The notes: generated from the letters alone by a model not told the origin. DNA of 64,000 bases from Tetragonia tetragonoides (GCA_038025085.1 CM076148.1:4466501-4530500), one strand, 5' to 3'. Positions 34,367 to 45,082 are shown, numbered from the stretch's first letter. Numbers and translations are program-made.

Positions 34367-34996
34367 TCAAGTCCCAGCATTGGGCAAAGCTGCCATGAAA
34401 GAGTTGTACGAAGACTCGAGATCAAAGTGAAGCTGTCGCGCTTGCTGCTCAGTGAGCTCGTCTGAAGCTCCCATCTTAGATAACCGTCCGAGCCATTCTT
34501 TCATCTTCGTTTTCCCTTCAAAATCTTGTGGCAATATAGTAAGCTTGTTCAACGAGGTTGCTAGATCTGACAATAGCGGGTACACCTGATCAACTGCTAT
34601 CATGTTCAGTTTCAGCGAATCCATAGCCGTGATGAAATTCTGGACACATTCAGCCACAATAGAAGCCGAAGTAGAGGTTGATGCTGCAGCAGCTGCCCTA
34701 TGCTCCACAGTAGCAGGAACCCCAGAAGTCACCAGCCTATTCAACGCAGCAGGGCAGTCCATCTTATATGTATCAGCAAACCTTTCGACGCTCGGGACAG
34801 TGTCTTTCAATGTGGAAGAAAGTGTTTTGAAGTGGGCTATCAATTTTTGGCATTCAACTTCATATTCTGAAGGGGATATGATGTCTCTAATATAGGCTTT
34901 CTCTAGTTTCTCAGTGGCCTTGATAATAGCATAAAGCTCAGCAAAATTGTCATACATTTCTCTTTCACGCTTGTCATTCCACAATTTCACTTCCAT
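34367..34996 (-). CDS. VPS28: VPS28 homologue, ESCRT-I subunit
   Basis: One uninterrupted 209-codon exon encodes a full-length VPS28. The protein joins VPS23/TSG101 and VPS37 in ESCRT-I on endosomes, where ubiquitinated membrane proteins are sorted into multivesicular bodies. The N-terminal core-binding region is clear: VKLWNDKREREMYDNFAELY and EKAYIRDIISPSEYEVECQK. After a short Ala/Ser/Thr linker (about residues 100-113) comes the C-terminal four-helix domain, with DSLKLNMIAVDQVYPLLSDL, LPQDFEGKTKMKEWLGRL and ARQLHFDLESSYNSFMA. The length matches plant VPS28 proteins (about 209). The coding region is intronless, as in the Arabidopsis genes as I recall. A leader intron is likely upstream. 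It converges on VAL from the opposite strand. Confidence 0.96.
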   Translation of the reverse strand: MEVKLWNDKREREMYDNFAELYAIIKATEKLEKAYIRDIISPSEYEVECQKLIAHFKTLSSTLKDTVPSVERFADTYKMDCPAALNRLVTSGVPATVEHRAAAAASTSTSASIVAECVQNFITAMDSLKLNMIAVDQVYPLLSDLATSLNKLTILPQDFEGKTKMKEWLGRLSKMGASDELTEQQARQLHFDLESSYNSFMAALPNAGT

Positions 34997-35069
34997 TTCT
35001 GTGGCTAAATATAGTTAAATCCTAAAGGGTTTGAATCCCAATTGGGTTTTTTTAGGGTTAATGTTTTTT

Positions 35070-35636
35070 CTGCAAGTTTAAAACTTTAGAGGTAAAATTG
35101 GAGAAGGAATGGGACACGCGCAAGAGAATACTTGTCACTGAACAACAATCATCAAAACAAAGTGCCAGAAAAAAAAAAATTTGTCAGACTACATTTTGAA
35201 TCACAGAAATAAATCCATAGATCAACAATTATCAATGTAGTACCAAACATTTACAAATCAAAACGCTAAACTACATCAAAACCCCACAAAAACATACATG
35301 AAATTAACCCATAAACATAGATAATAGGCAAAGAACTATTATAGGACATATCTGATGCCAAAAAAGAAAAAAGGGGGTTCCTTTCTGTTTGTTTTGGGGA
35401 AATTGAAAGAAGTGAAGAAAACCCACTACGTTTGGAAGAAAACCCAGCAAAGATTACCTAAAATTAGGTTACAAAAACACAAAATCAGACCTAATCTTAC
35501 AGGCTAAAGGTATTTCATGTCACTGATCTACTAATTGGACAAAGGGGTAATACGTTAGCAACAACTTATTATTCTTCTAAGCTAAAAAGATATGAAATGA
35601 AATGAAGAGAAATAAGAGAGAATTGCACAGAGAGAG

Positions 35637-35667
<31 letters not shown>

Positions 35668-35689
35668 AGAAGAGAGAGAGGAAACTTAC
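35070..35689 (-). other. Probable 5' UTR intron of VPS28
   Basis: On the minus strand a consensus donor GTAAGTTTC at 35689 follows a leader stretch, and an acceptor AAACTTGCAG ends at 35070, 73 bases before the start codon. The intron begins with a long CT-rich tract (GA on the plus strand, 35624-35680). Pyrimidine-rich leader introns are common in plant housekeeping genes. Other acceptors are possible. Confidence 0.5.
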
Positions 35690-35815
35690 AGGAGAGAAGT
35701 AACGCGGTTTTGGGAAGTGGGGCGGGAGGCGTTTGCAGCAGGTGAAAGAAAGAAAGAAAGAGGGGAAAAAAAGAGGAGAGAGAAAGAGAGAGAGAAGAAG
35801 AAGATGTACGCTTGA
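35624..35815. repeat. GA/CT-rich tract at the VPS28 promoter and leader
   Basis: Uninterrupted and broken GAGA runs flank the putative leader donor on both sides. On the coding (minus) strand this is a CT-rich leader and promoter of a kind frequent in plants. Confidence 0.6.
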
Positions 35816-36020
35816 GGACAGAGAGGTTGCGTGTAGGACAGCACTTTTGATTTTGATTTTTACTTTTGCTTACGCCATCACCACTACTCACTCCCATACC
35901 TCTCCTACCAGGACTCCTAGTAACTAGTCCTAGGTGGTGGGTGTAATTTTAATTTTTAAATATGCCTACTTTGCTTCGGTGTGGTTGTTACAATCCGAAC
36001 CAATTATATATGAAGTAGAT

Positions 36021-36250
36021 CTGGTAAACAGGTCGGGTAAGTTTGGGTCGAATTATAAGTAGGTAGGATTATTAACAAAACGGACGAAAGGCAAGCTGCC
36101 CATATGAAGTCTGGTTCGAGCCAATTGTCAAATTTTGCCTTGTGAAATCTGAAGTCGGGTGAGTAATTTTAAGTTTGTTCATCAATAAGTTAGGTCATTA
36201 GTAGGTTGAGTACATGTCGGTTATCGAATCAATCGAGATTTTGCGTGGCC
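36021..36250. repeat. TCGGGT-rich dispersed repeat, second stretch
   Basis: GGTCGGGTAA, GGGTCGAATT, GGTAGG and TCGGGTGAG motifs recur, like the stretch at 15371-15625. The boundaries are unclear. Confidence 0.4.
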
Positions 36251-36739
36251 TATTGAGAAGTATGGGTTCATTTTCTAGCTTTGCTTTAGTTAGGTGTAAC
36301 TAAGAACGTTCTAAAAGTGATATGATACGAGAAAACATAGGGTCCATCAGAAAATATATCAAAGTTTTATATTCTAAAAGCAATTCAATCCAATGTGATA
36401 TAATCTAAAATTTAATTAGGATACTACTCTTCACCTAAATAAAACTGAACTGATCGAAATAATCTGAATTAACCTCACCTTCATCTTTAACCCTCTAAGA
36501 CTTGTGTAGCCTTCTTCAATAGTGGGCTCAATGAAACTATTAAGGATGATAATTGATAGCAAATGAAGATTAGTACATGAACTAGGCCAAGAAAGCTGAG
36601 GAGTACATAGCCCTACTTGATGGTACTAATCAAATTGGCCCGAACCCGACACTTGAACCAATCCCAAAAGAAGATTTTTTTTAAAAAAAGAAAAAAAAAG
36701 TTTTGTCTAAATTTTCTACTCCTACGGTCCTATTATCCC

Positions 36740-36917
36740 AAGTTCCCAATAAAAAGAGAATTGGGGTTTGGTATAGTGGCACTACTCCCACCTTCCACTC
36801 TCGAGACGGGGATTCCATTCTCATCCCCAACAGTTTGGAATCCCCTTTACCATGCCCTCAAGCCGCTAAGACCATCTTAAAAAAAAGTAAAAAGAAAAAA
36901 GTTCCCAACAAAAAAAG
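36740..36917 (+). mobile_element. Short SINE with long target duplication
   Basis: A 142-bp insert (36757-36898) is flanked by AAGTTCCCAATAAAAAG (36740-36756) and AAGTTCCCAACAAAAAAAG (36899-36917), one substitution and two extra As apart. The insert opens with a box A-like GGTATAGTGGCA, has a weak box B-like GGGGATTCCATTC, and ends in a mixed poly-A tail. This fits a Pol III SINE inserted by target-primed reverse transcription. Confidence 0.75.
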
Positions 36918-37149
36918 AAAAAAAACACCAGTGAAAAGACTTCTATTAGTTGGGCCGTCCACTATATTCACTGCCACTAATTTGGTTACTGGGCCGGTCC
37001 TAAACTCCTCCTCTGCTTCGTTTAATTTCAGAAACTGTAGTCCAATCCATTACTATCATTAGTCACAAATCCGTCACTTGGACCAAAATTTTGAATGGAC
37101 AAGTTTTCTTTTTTAGAATACAAAAATTTGTGTGGACTTGATCCATCGT

Positions 37150-37300
37150 GGACCAATATTTGGAGTCACCCCCTACTTTACTTGGAGCCACCCCTACTTC
37201 ACCTAGAGTCATCCCTCAAATTTATACTTGACACCACCCCTACTTCACTTGGAGCCAACCCTTACTTCACCTGGAGCCACCTTCCTACTTTACCTGAAGC
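37150..37300. repeat. 22-23 bp minisatellite, left part
   Basis: Units of the type GGAGCCACCCCTACTTCACCT are repeated about six times with variants. The array resumes at 37882 after an inserted GC-rich element. CTTGATCCATCGTGGACCA precedes it and its near-complement follows the right part, so the whole array sits inside a larger inverted structure. Confidence 0.8.
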
Positions 37301-37889
37301 TAGCGATGGCAGTGGGGCGGGTACAGGTGGATACCGCCCCGCATCCGCTTCAGTTGGGGCGGGGATGGGGGAGTGCTAGGTGGGGTTGGGGCGGGGATGG
37401 TTTTGATCAAGGAAAACCGTCGTGGGGATGGGGCGGTGGTGGTTTGCCTTCTTCCCCCAGTGGATACCCGTCGGAGCTCCGTCCCTCTTTATATCCGCTT
37501 ACCCGCCCCGCCTCATACCCACATACAAATAAAAAATGTAAAATATAAATATATAAAATCTTATTTTACCAACTATATAAAATTGTTTAATGCTATTGTT
37601 TATCAAAAGGCTCAAATTTTTCCTTGCAAATTATCTTATGGTGAATTTGAGGTAGATTCATATGTGGGCTTCGTTTCTTTTCGGGCGGGTATAAAGCGGA
37701 TATGGATATCTTTTCGATAAATGGAGCGAACGTGGATACCCGTCGGGTAAATGGGGTGGAGTGGATTTGAGATCTCCAACCCGTGGTGGGGATGGGGCGG
37801 GTGGCGGTATCAAAATATCCAGGTGGGTATGGGGATGGATCTACCTATATCCACTACCGCCCCGCCCCATTGCCATCCCTACCTGAAGT
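37293..37889. mobile_element. GC-rich hAT-type MITE inserted in the minisatellite
   Basis: The element at 37301-37881 (581 bp) starts TAGCGATGGCAGTGGGGCGG and ends CCGCCCCATTGCCATCCCTA. Flanks are CCTGAAGC (37293-37300) and CCTGAAGT (37882-37889), 7 of 8 identical, in line with an 8-bp hAT duplication. Inside are many GGGGATGG, GATACCCG and GGCGGG motifs in both orientations, and the base composition is far richer in GC than the surroundings. Open frames here are artefacts. Confidence 0.8.
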
Positions 37890-37985
37890 CACCCCTTACT
37901 TCACCTGGAGCCACCTCCCTACTTCACATGGAGCCACCCCCTACTTCACCTGTAGTCATCCCTCAAAATTATTTGATCCACGGTG
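37882..37985. repeat. 22-23 bp minisatellite, right part
   Basis: Four further units (GTCACCCCTTACTTCACCT, GGAGCCACCTCCCTACTTCA and variants) continue the array interrupted at 37300. It is followed by TTGATCCACGGTGGACTAAG, the inverted partner of the left flank. Confidence 0.75.
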
Positions 37986-38055
37986 GACTAAGTCCACGCA
38001 AGACCTACTGTTTTTAGAATGGACAAGTTTGAGTTGATCTTATGGTTATGATTTC

Positions 38056-38405
38056 ATCACCTATATAGCGTAACAATAACAGATCATGGTCTACTGTCTA
38101 AAGCCATAGATAAGTATTATTTTGACCGGGTTTTGACCAAATATGTTCACAAACGCACTCTTTAATAATAATAAAGAGTCGAGTATTGGGGTGCTTAATC
38201 GGCTAGTTTAGTAAACCAATATCAAATTAGTGCTTATATTCGACTAATTTTTGTTATCAAGCGAGTTTTGACCAAGTTTTGATCAAGTACATTCACAAAC
38301 AACTCAAAATTGCTATGACTCATTTAGAGCCTTCTTTGTCTTTTTGTCGCCTATATAGCGTGACAATAACAGATCATAAGAGAAGTCATAGAGAAGTATA
38401 ATTCG
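38056..38405. repeat. Diverged direct duplication
   Basis: CCTATATAGCGTRACAATAACAGATCAT is present at about 38061 and 38351. Each copy is followed by an AGTCATAGA/AGCCATAGA and TAAGTAT/GAAGTATAAT segment. Between them, TTTTGACCAA...TTCACAAACRC segments are also repeated. No coding sequence is seen. Confidence 0.6.
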
Positions 38406-38885
38406 TGATGATAGCCCACGTAGAAAATAAACGAAGCATGGTTGCAAAAACTTGGCAATAAATGGTGCCCACAAAACAAATCCTAAGTCGAGCACTGAGT
38501 AGCTAATTGGTGCACGTATGTATGTCAGGCCTAGAAAGTTGATAATCGTAGTTTTTCGTTTCTTTTGGTCCCCCTTTATTCCCATTACGAGTACTCCTAA
38601 GTTCTAATTTTGTGACCTCTTCTTAATTTGGTCAACTTTTAGGACAAGCCTTCGTTACATTTGTCAATTTTGTGTCGCTTTTAAAGTGGCAGGCCAGGCG
38701 ATATCCAACTTCGCTTAATCTTATCATTAGCTCATTAATCAGTATTAGACAGGGGCTTATTAAGCTGGCAGGTAAAACCAAATGGGGAAAGTTGCTTGTG
38801 TAGCTCAGACTCTATTACAATTTACAGCTGTGAAGCTGATCAATAACACAATGATTCAGAAAACAGAAACTATCGATCTCACGCA

Positions 38886-39275
38886 CTTATAACTTCCGTT
38901 GCACCAATACTTCTCAAAGATGTAGTATTTCGTATCCGATACTTGTAGGATATCGATATTCGTAGGATACTTATCCGATACTTGACCAATAATTTTTAGA
39001 TATGTTTACATTGCTTATCTATTTTTTATCTTCAAAATAGTATATGCACTCATGAAATATGTTTGAATTGTTCTTCATTCACATTTTATTAGTTATTTTT
39101 ATAATATTATGACTTAGAGCCTATGTTTTTGAAAAAAAAAAAAGTTTTTTACATTTTATATTCTTTAATCATTACACATATCCGTATCCTATTTTTTCTA
39201 AGTTGCAGTATCCCGTATCCGTATCCGTACCTGTCTCCGTACCCGTATCCGTATCTGTGCAACCTAGCTTATAAC
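38886..39275. mobile_element. GTTGCAC-family MITE, copy 2 (8-bp target duplication)
   Basis: The element at 38894-39267 (374 bp) lies between exact 8-bp repeats CTTATAAC at 38886-38893 and 39268-39275. Its ends are TTCCGTTGCACC and, complemented, CTAGGTTGCAC. The interior follows copy 1: GATACTT motifs, TTTTTAGAYATGTTTACATWGCTTATCTATTTT in the middle (split here only for description), then GTATCCTATTTTTT. Near the right end CCGTAT/CCGTACC units are amplified to about eight, more than in copy 1. Confidence 0.82.
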
Positions 39276-39928
39276 TTTTTAATACACAAAAACTTGTATA
39301 GGCGACCTCATTAAGGTTAGATGCCTCAAACAAACATGACGTTATGCTGATATCATGAGAGAACCTCACCTTGAGGAGACCTTATAGAAAACCTTTTGTT
39401 TTTAATATTATGAAAATTTTAATTGCTGCAATACTACCGCTCCTTTGACCAATAATGTGAACATTCCTCACACATGCTATATGGGGAGAGAGTAACAATA
39501 ACAAAAAGTAAACACAAAATATATTACTTAGCATTTCATTACTTTGAACATGAAAAAAAGGATTACAAAGTTCCAATATTTTTTCATGCAAAAACTAAAA
39601 GAAGAAGAAAAAAAAAAAACTACAGTATAATATTTTAGTATGTATATTCTTACATACCACTTCTTTTTACATTCTTCTTACCCCTATATGTTTAAGTATA
39701 CGTACTGTATGATGCTGGTACATAAAAACATTACACTAATTAACAAAATGAATGGCAAATCAAAAGAATACAAATCCTATGATGATTGAGCCTATAACTT
39801 AAACTGGTTTTCCCTCTTAGCTTGTTCGTCAGCCATACGTACTAATCAATAATATATAATGTACAGAAGATTTAATCAACACGAACTCTTTTTTTGGTTT
39901 AATTTTGTTTTATGTTTTTTTTTATACT

Positions 39929-39982
39929 CCACGGTTAATTTTTTTTCCATGATTAAACACCACGGTTAATTTTTTCCATGAA
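39929..39982. repeat. Short duplication across the end of the DUF761 coding region
   Basis: CCACGGTTAATTTTTTCCATGA at the end of the coding exon is repeated immediately beyond the stop codon with two extra Ts. The distance is about 30 bp. On the minus strand the second copy lies in the 3' UTR. Confidence 0.7.
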
Positions 39983-42120
39983 TTGTTGCATTGATTGTTC
40001 CCTTTGCAACCTCATGTCCTGATTGAACTTATGTATGAACGCTTCAACTCGACGGTTCAAATCGTCGTGACTCAATGAAGGTTCCTTCCTTAGTTTCGAC
40101 GACGAAAGGACAGCTGGCGGCGAGTGATTGGTTAAGTCCTTGAAGGTCTCAGATTTCTTGACCAATGGAGGCGAATCGTCCTCGTCCAATAGGTTGATCT
40201 GACGGCTCTGGTTTTCCCAAGTACCGTCGGACTTGGTCTTGTGGTGCCTTGTTAATGGTATGTGGCGCCCTTCTGTTATGGCCTTCCAAGTACTCTCTAA
40301 GGTATCATGTCTCTTTGGTTTGGTTACTCGTAACGCCTTTCCACCTATAAAATTGACAAACAAATGTACATATGTGTTAAGTTGAATCTCTTTTTCAATG
40401 TTAAGAAATGTTTTTATGTAATTACTGGTACTATGATAGAAAAGAATGCACCCACTTAAACTGATTCAACATGCAATTTGAATTACTACACATACTAGGC
40501 GGTATGAATATTCTTCAAGAGAATATTATCCGATCAGTTCAATTCAGTTTAGGAATGATCTCGGGTCAGTTCAGGGATTTCAGTTTAGTTCAGTAATGTT
40601 CAACTCAATTCTGATGTTCAGTTCACAAAAAGTACATTTTATCTCACATAAAAAGTGGGGTTCAAATCAGTTCGGTGGTGTTTAATTTAATTAATTAAAT
40701 TGTGTTCATTTTAATTCAGTGATATTGAATGCAGTTCAACTCAATCCTAAAGAACACACATGATATCGAAAACACAAAATATATACAAAATTCATATTTG
40801 TGAACTTAGGACCACCATACATAACATTAATTTAGTGACGCGAGGTAGATGATCGAACATTCTAGGCAAAAGCATATTGACAAAGACTAACAAGTTCAGT
40901 CAACGTCGTCGCAAAGTGCTCGATTTCTTTTTTGTTATTTTCATGAGAGAAGATTTCTTTTTCATTTGATTATTTTCCGATTAAAACAAAATTTGCTAAC
41001 CCCCTTCCATTGAAAAAACAAAGCCCATGCGTTCATAAAGAAAAAAACAAAGTCCATAATAAAACAAACAAAATCTCTGGTTCAACAAACAAATACTCAG
41101 ATTCAGATCCTATACCAAAACAACGACGTGGTAGTTAATTGAGATTCAATGGTGTTCTACAATTCTTATTTTCAATTTTTTAATGTGACATTTTATTACT
41201 GTTACATTAATAATTAACCAGGAATAATCCAGTGATTATCGAGTTGCCACATAATACTACGAGTGTATTACTATATCAGTAAGTATCAGAGGATATAAAA
41301 TGAGACAGAGAATCCGAATTGAGTAATTAACGAGTGGCTTACCATCAGCTTTAGCTGGAGCAGCTTTAGCGGGTCGCCGGTGATGTCCGAACCTTGAACT
41401 CGCCGGCGGTCTATCCGACGACAAAACTCCCACAGGTCTCTGCCTTGCCAACGGCGCCTTTGCCGGAGGAGTAATAGGATTACTCCACGTGGACCTCTCC
41501 ATAACCGTCGATTCATCCTGATCCTCTCTAACAACCTCAACCGTCGGTAGTGGAATAGGAGCTTCCATCATCATTTCAACTTCCTTAACCATCTTACTTT
41601 CTCTATCTTCAAACCCCACAGCCGATCCAACCACCTCAACAACCTCCACATCCTTCACCGAAACGGCGCCGTAATACAGTCCACTGTTATCAACACCCTC
41701 CATCACCGAAACGTAAGGTGAAGATGGAATAAACTGATCAGCGGCTCTGAGGGAAATGACGTCATGATGCTGATGATGATGGACGACAGGTGGTGACATC
41801 ATCACTGGCTTTGAAGGTGGCGGCGCGTGGGAGGAGGAAGTTTCAGAAGGAGGCGCGTGGTGGTTGTGATTGTGGTGAAGCCGTGAAGTGGCGGCGATGG
41901 TGATGATGATTCCGTTGATGATGATGTAGAGGTAAGGAGGTCGAAGCCAGGATCGAAAGGTGGACCAGAGTGTAAGGAAGTCAAAGGAGAGAGAAAGAGA
42001 TGAGATGTTTGGTAAGCAGAGTGAAATGAGGATTGCGATGAAGATTGCGCCGCTCGACATTAGAGCGATTTTGAGTGACTGTAAAATGAGAGTAGAAGTG
42101 TTGTTGTTTCCGTTCGCCAT
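39953..42120 (-). CDS. DUF4408/DUF761 plant membrane protein
   Basis: Two exons (41343-42120 and 39953-40344) give 389 residues; the junction is GAT-G|GT with GT-AG sites and closed phase. The N-terminus has a hydrophobic segment around residues 10-40 and then LWSTFRSWLRPPYLYIIING followed by more hydrophobic residues, the DUF4408 pattern of a short membrane-anchored region. The middle (about 70-250) is low-complexity: His clusters (NHNHH, HHHQHH), Pro-rich and acidic stretches. The C-terminus DDLNRRVEAFIHKFNQDMRL...QREQSMQQF matches DUF761. The biochemical role is unknown; relatives are often called cotton-fibre-like proteins. I chose the ATG at 42120 because a TATA box at 42241-42248 lies inside the longer frame starting at 42258. 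Confidence 0.85.
40499..40760. repeat. TTCAG/CTGAA-rich repeat in DUF761 gene intron
   Basis: TCAGTTCA, TTCAATTCAG and TTTAGTTCAG pentamer-like units recur within the single intron (40345-41342). They resemble the pentamers in the MITE at 777-1068, so this may be a decayed relative. I could not define its ends. Confidence 0.45.
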
Positions 42121-42240
42121 TTTCGGTTTTTTTTTTTGCTTTCTGAGGAGAGAGAAAATGGAAGGAGACTGGAGAAGAAGAGCGTACTTACTTGGTAGGA
42201 GTGGTTGATTTTGGGGAGCTTGGGAAAGGGGAAGGGGGGT

Positions 42241-42248
42241 TTTATATA
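42241..42248 (-). promoter_or_regulatory. TATA box of the DUF4408/DUF761 gene
   Basis: TATATAAA on the minus strand lies 121-128 bp upstream of the chosen ATG, which would leave a leader of roughly 90 bases. It follows a G/C-rich run and precedes a CT-rich leader, a normal plant core-promoter layout. Confidence 0.55.
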
Positions 42249-42259
42249 GGGGGGCCAAT

Positions 42260-43904
42260 AGGGATGAGTTGTGGTGGGGTCTGGAGTTTGACGCGTTTTT
42301 TTGTGATGGGATGATTTTGCGCCGTTGGATAAGGATCGTGTGGTGATGGTAATGGGAGTTTCAGGAATTTAATGTGGGGTCGCCTTTTTTATTTCCTTGG
42401 CTTTTTTAGCCCTCTTTGATGAAAATTTACACAATTATACTCCAAATTTTGGCAATTGAGGGGTGTGTTACTTTTCACTTGTTCATGTTTTTGTGCTATT
42501 TTCACATATTGAGTTGGTAGTTTAAAAGAGTATTTTGGTTCATTCTACTTATTTCTTGAAATTTAGACACGGATAAATGGATAATACATGATGATTGTGT
42601 AAGCGAAAGTTATATTAGCGGAATACTCTACTTTTTCGAAATTGGTGAACTTAGGATTCAAGATACTCTAATGGTGAATATAGTTAAATTACAAGATTGA
42701 AAAATATTTCGATGATGCCGTTAATGATGACATAGGTTAATATCGACTATCGTCGCTAAATTACAAGATCGACAAATTGATTTCTCCTTAAGAAAAAAAG
42801 AGATGCTGCGGAAATTGGTAATTAAGGCACATGCCTATTTTCTTTAGTGAATATAGAGGTATGACAATTTAATTTCCTTTTTAAAACTATATACTATATA
42901 TGTTCATATTATAATCGAAATCCAATTAATTCTTGTTCCGATGGTTTTTAGTTAACTATAACACAGGCTTAGAATATGATTTAAATAGTTTAAAGGAATA
43001 CAAACTGTGAAAAATATTTTATTTAGTTGAACGAATTAGTTTAAAATTGACATGTGATGGATGTAACTTCAATGGTATATGATGATTTTGTGAATTATTA
43101 GTTCTCAACTTCAATTTGTCTTCTCCTATATATTTGTACCCTCACATACATCGTATGTAGCGGGTCTCAAATTTTAACACGTAAACCTTTTATATGATTT
43201 TCTTTTACTAATCGTATTTTTCAATTTTGTCGTTAAATAGAATGTCATAAGATGGATTTGTCAAGGCGATTATAACTGATTTTGTAATTTTTAATTTTTC
43301 TTTTTTTAATGTCCATGCAAATTAAAATTTTGACCTCTCATTATCAACTCTTCAGCTGTTGAAAGTTGGATACGATGACAGAGAGTCCTTTTCCCACAGT
43401 ACAAGCCAAGACGTTAGCCGACAGTTACAAACTAGTCCCTCTCTAATTAATTAGTTAAACAGTAGTTCTCCATGGATATATGGTACAACTCTTCCGCTTA
43501 GGTATAAGAATATTCTTCCCTATATTTAAATTTCTCTTGTTTTAGGTAGTAGTAGTTGTCCTTATCTTAGGAGGATAAAAAGTCATTTGAATCTATCCTT
43601 ATCTTTTCAGTTAATTAGCATTAGCAGTTAATTAATTAGCTTACATGTAATATCTGCGTTGTAACTATTATCACGGTTCATTTTTTTTGTATAAACTAGT
43701 TACATTCTTGTACGATGCACGGTTTGTGCGTTTATAACAACTAAAATATTTTAATTGGTACAAAATTGCAACAAATTTTTCGCGTTTAATTAACATTATA
43801 TTGAGCTAGGCAAATGTCTCTTGATTAATTAACATTATATATATCTTAACCGCGTTTGGTAAACATTCAATATATAGCCTAACTAGGAGTGTGTTCTTTT
43901 TCCA
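42260..43904. other. AT-rich intergenic DNA
   Basis: I see no gene, RNA or clear element over these 1.6 kb upstream of the DUF761 gene. The first few hundred bases may hold its promoter. Confidence 0.5.
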
Positions 43905-44029
43905 TTAAATTTAGGGTGTGTTTGGCAATAGCTTTTGTAGTAGTGGTTAGTGGTTTGAAATAGTTAAACCACTATTACTTTCAAATTGCAGTGTTCGGTT
44001 ATTAGTGGTTGAGAGTGGATGATAGAGTT

Positions 44030-44452
44030 TACGGGGCGTTTGGGAAGTGGGAATGGGATTATGAGATTATGGGGATGGGGATGGGATTTGTGTTGAGGGG
44101 ATAGGGAATTTGTATAATTTATCCCATTCCCTTGTTTGTTATGTGGGTATTAGATTTGGGAATATCTTGGGGATTATAGAGTTAGTTTACCAAAATGCCA
44201 TTAAAAAGGGAGTAAACAAAATCTGCAATCATTTTTAAAGGGCATGATAGTAATTAACTTTTAAAACTCTTATCCCACCTCCAATTACCTGCCCCCCTAT
44301 GGGATTAAAAAGGTGGGATTAGAGGCCTTTTTATCCCTATCTCTACCCCCTCTCTATTCCCCATCCTTTACACCAAACATGGAATTTTACAATCATAATT
44401 TTCTAAAATCCCTATCCCCACCTTCTATTCCCATTAAACAAACGCCCCATTA
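44030..44452. mobile_element. Nested Tourist-like MITE
   Basis: The inverted ends are GGGGCGTTTG and CAAACGCCCC. The trinucleotide TTA flanks both sides, as in PIF/Harbinger insertions. The interior is rich in GGGATTATGAGATTATGGGG and the matching CCCTATCCCCA/CTATTCCC on the right. It lies wholly within the hAT-like element, so it inserted later. Confidence 0.72.
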
Positions 44453-44791
44453 AAGTAGTGTTTTATAAACGTTAAAAATATTAACGTTTGAGGACAAACC
44501 TCTAGTAGTTCAATATTTGTGAATTGTAATTCCAAGAGTTACCCTTAATATTAACGTTGAAAATTTAAATTTTTACTAGTATTGTTTCTTCCTAAATGCA
44601 AGTACACCACATCCTACTTTGTAGCTTTCCACCATAATTATTTATGCTTCCATGCCTCTAATGAAATTTGTAATATATGGGTTGAGGTTATAGCAAGTTA
44701 GCAACTCACTTTTATACGTGTTGCACCCTTTTTTTTTTTAGGGTAGTTCTCTATAACTTGAAGTGAGCACAATTAGTAGTATTGAAGAAAC

Positions 44792-44892
<101 letters not shown>

Positions 44893-45082
44893 TCATTTTC
44901 TGTCATTTTACATTTATCAGCTAATTCAACCGCTAATTTTACCGAACGCTCATTGGAGTAAACAACTGACAGCTATGTACATCTACGTACAGCTAATAGT
45001 TAGTTCAACTACTAACCACTAGTAAAGCAGCTAAGACGACCGCTACATCTAGATATTGCCGAACAGACCCTTAATTGAATTG

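Noticed and set aside
35577..35927. Ser/Leu-rich and Arg/Lys-rich frames on both strands
   Set aside because: Both come from the GA/CT-rich tract at the VPS28 promoter and leader.
37095..38037. Several overlapping plus-strand frames of 84-115 codons
   Set aside because: They are translations of the minisatellite and the GC-rich MITE; no codon bias or family match.
42121..42258. Upstream extension of the DUF4408 frame to an ATG at 42258
   Set aside because: The TATA box at 42241-42248 lies inside it, and the added residues lack the conserved N-terminal pattern that starts at 42120.
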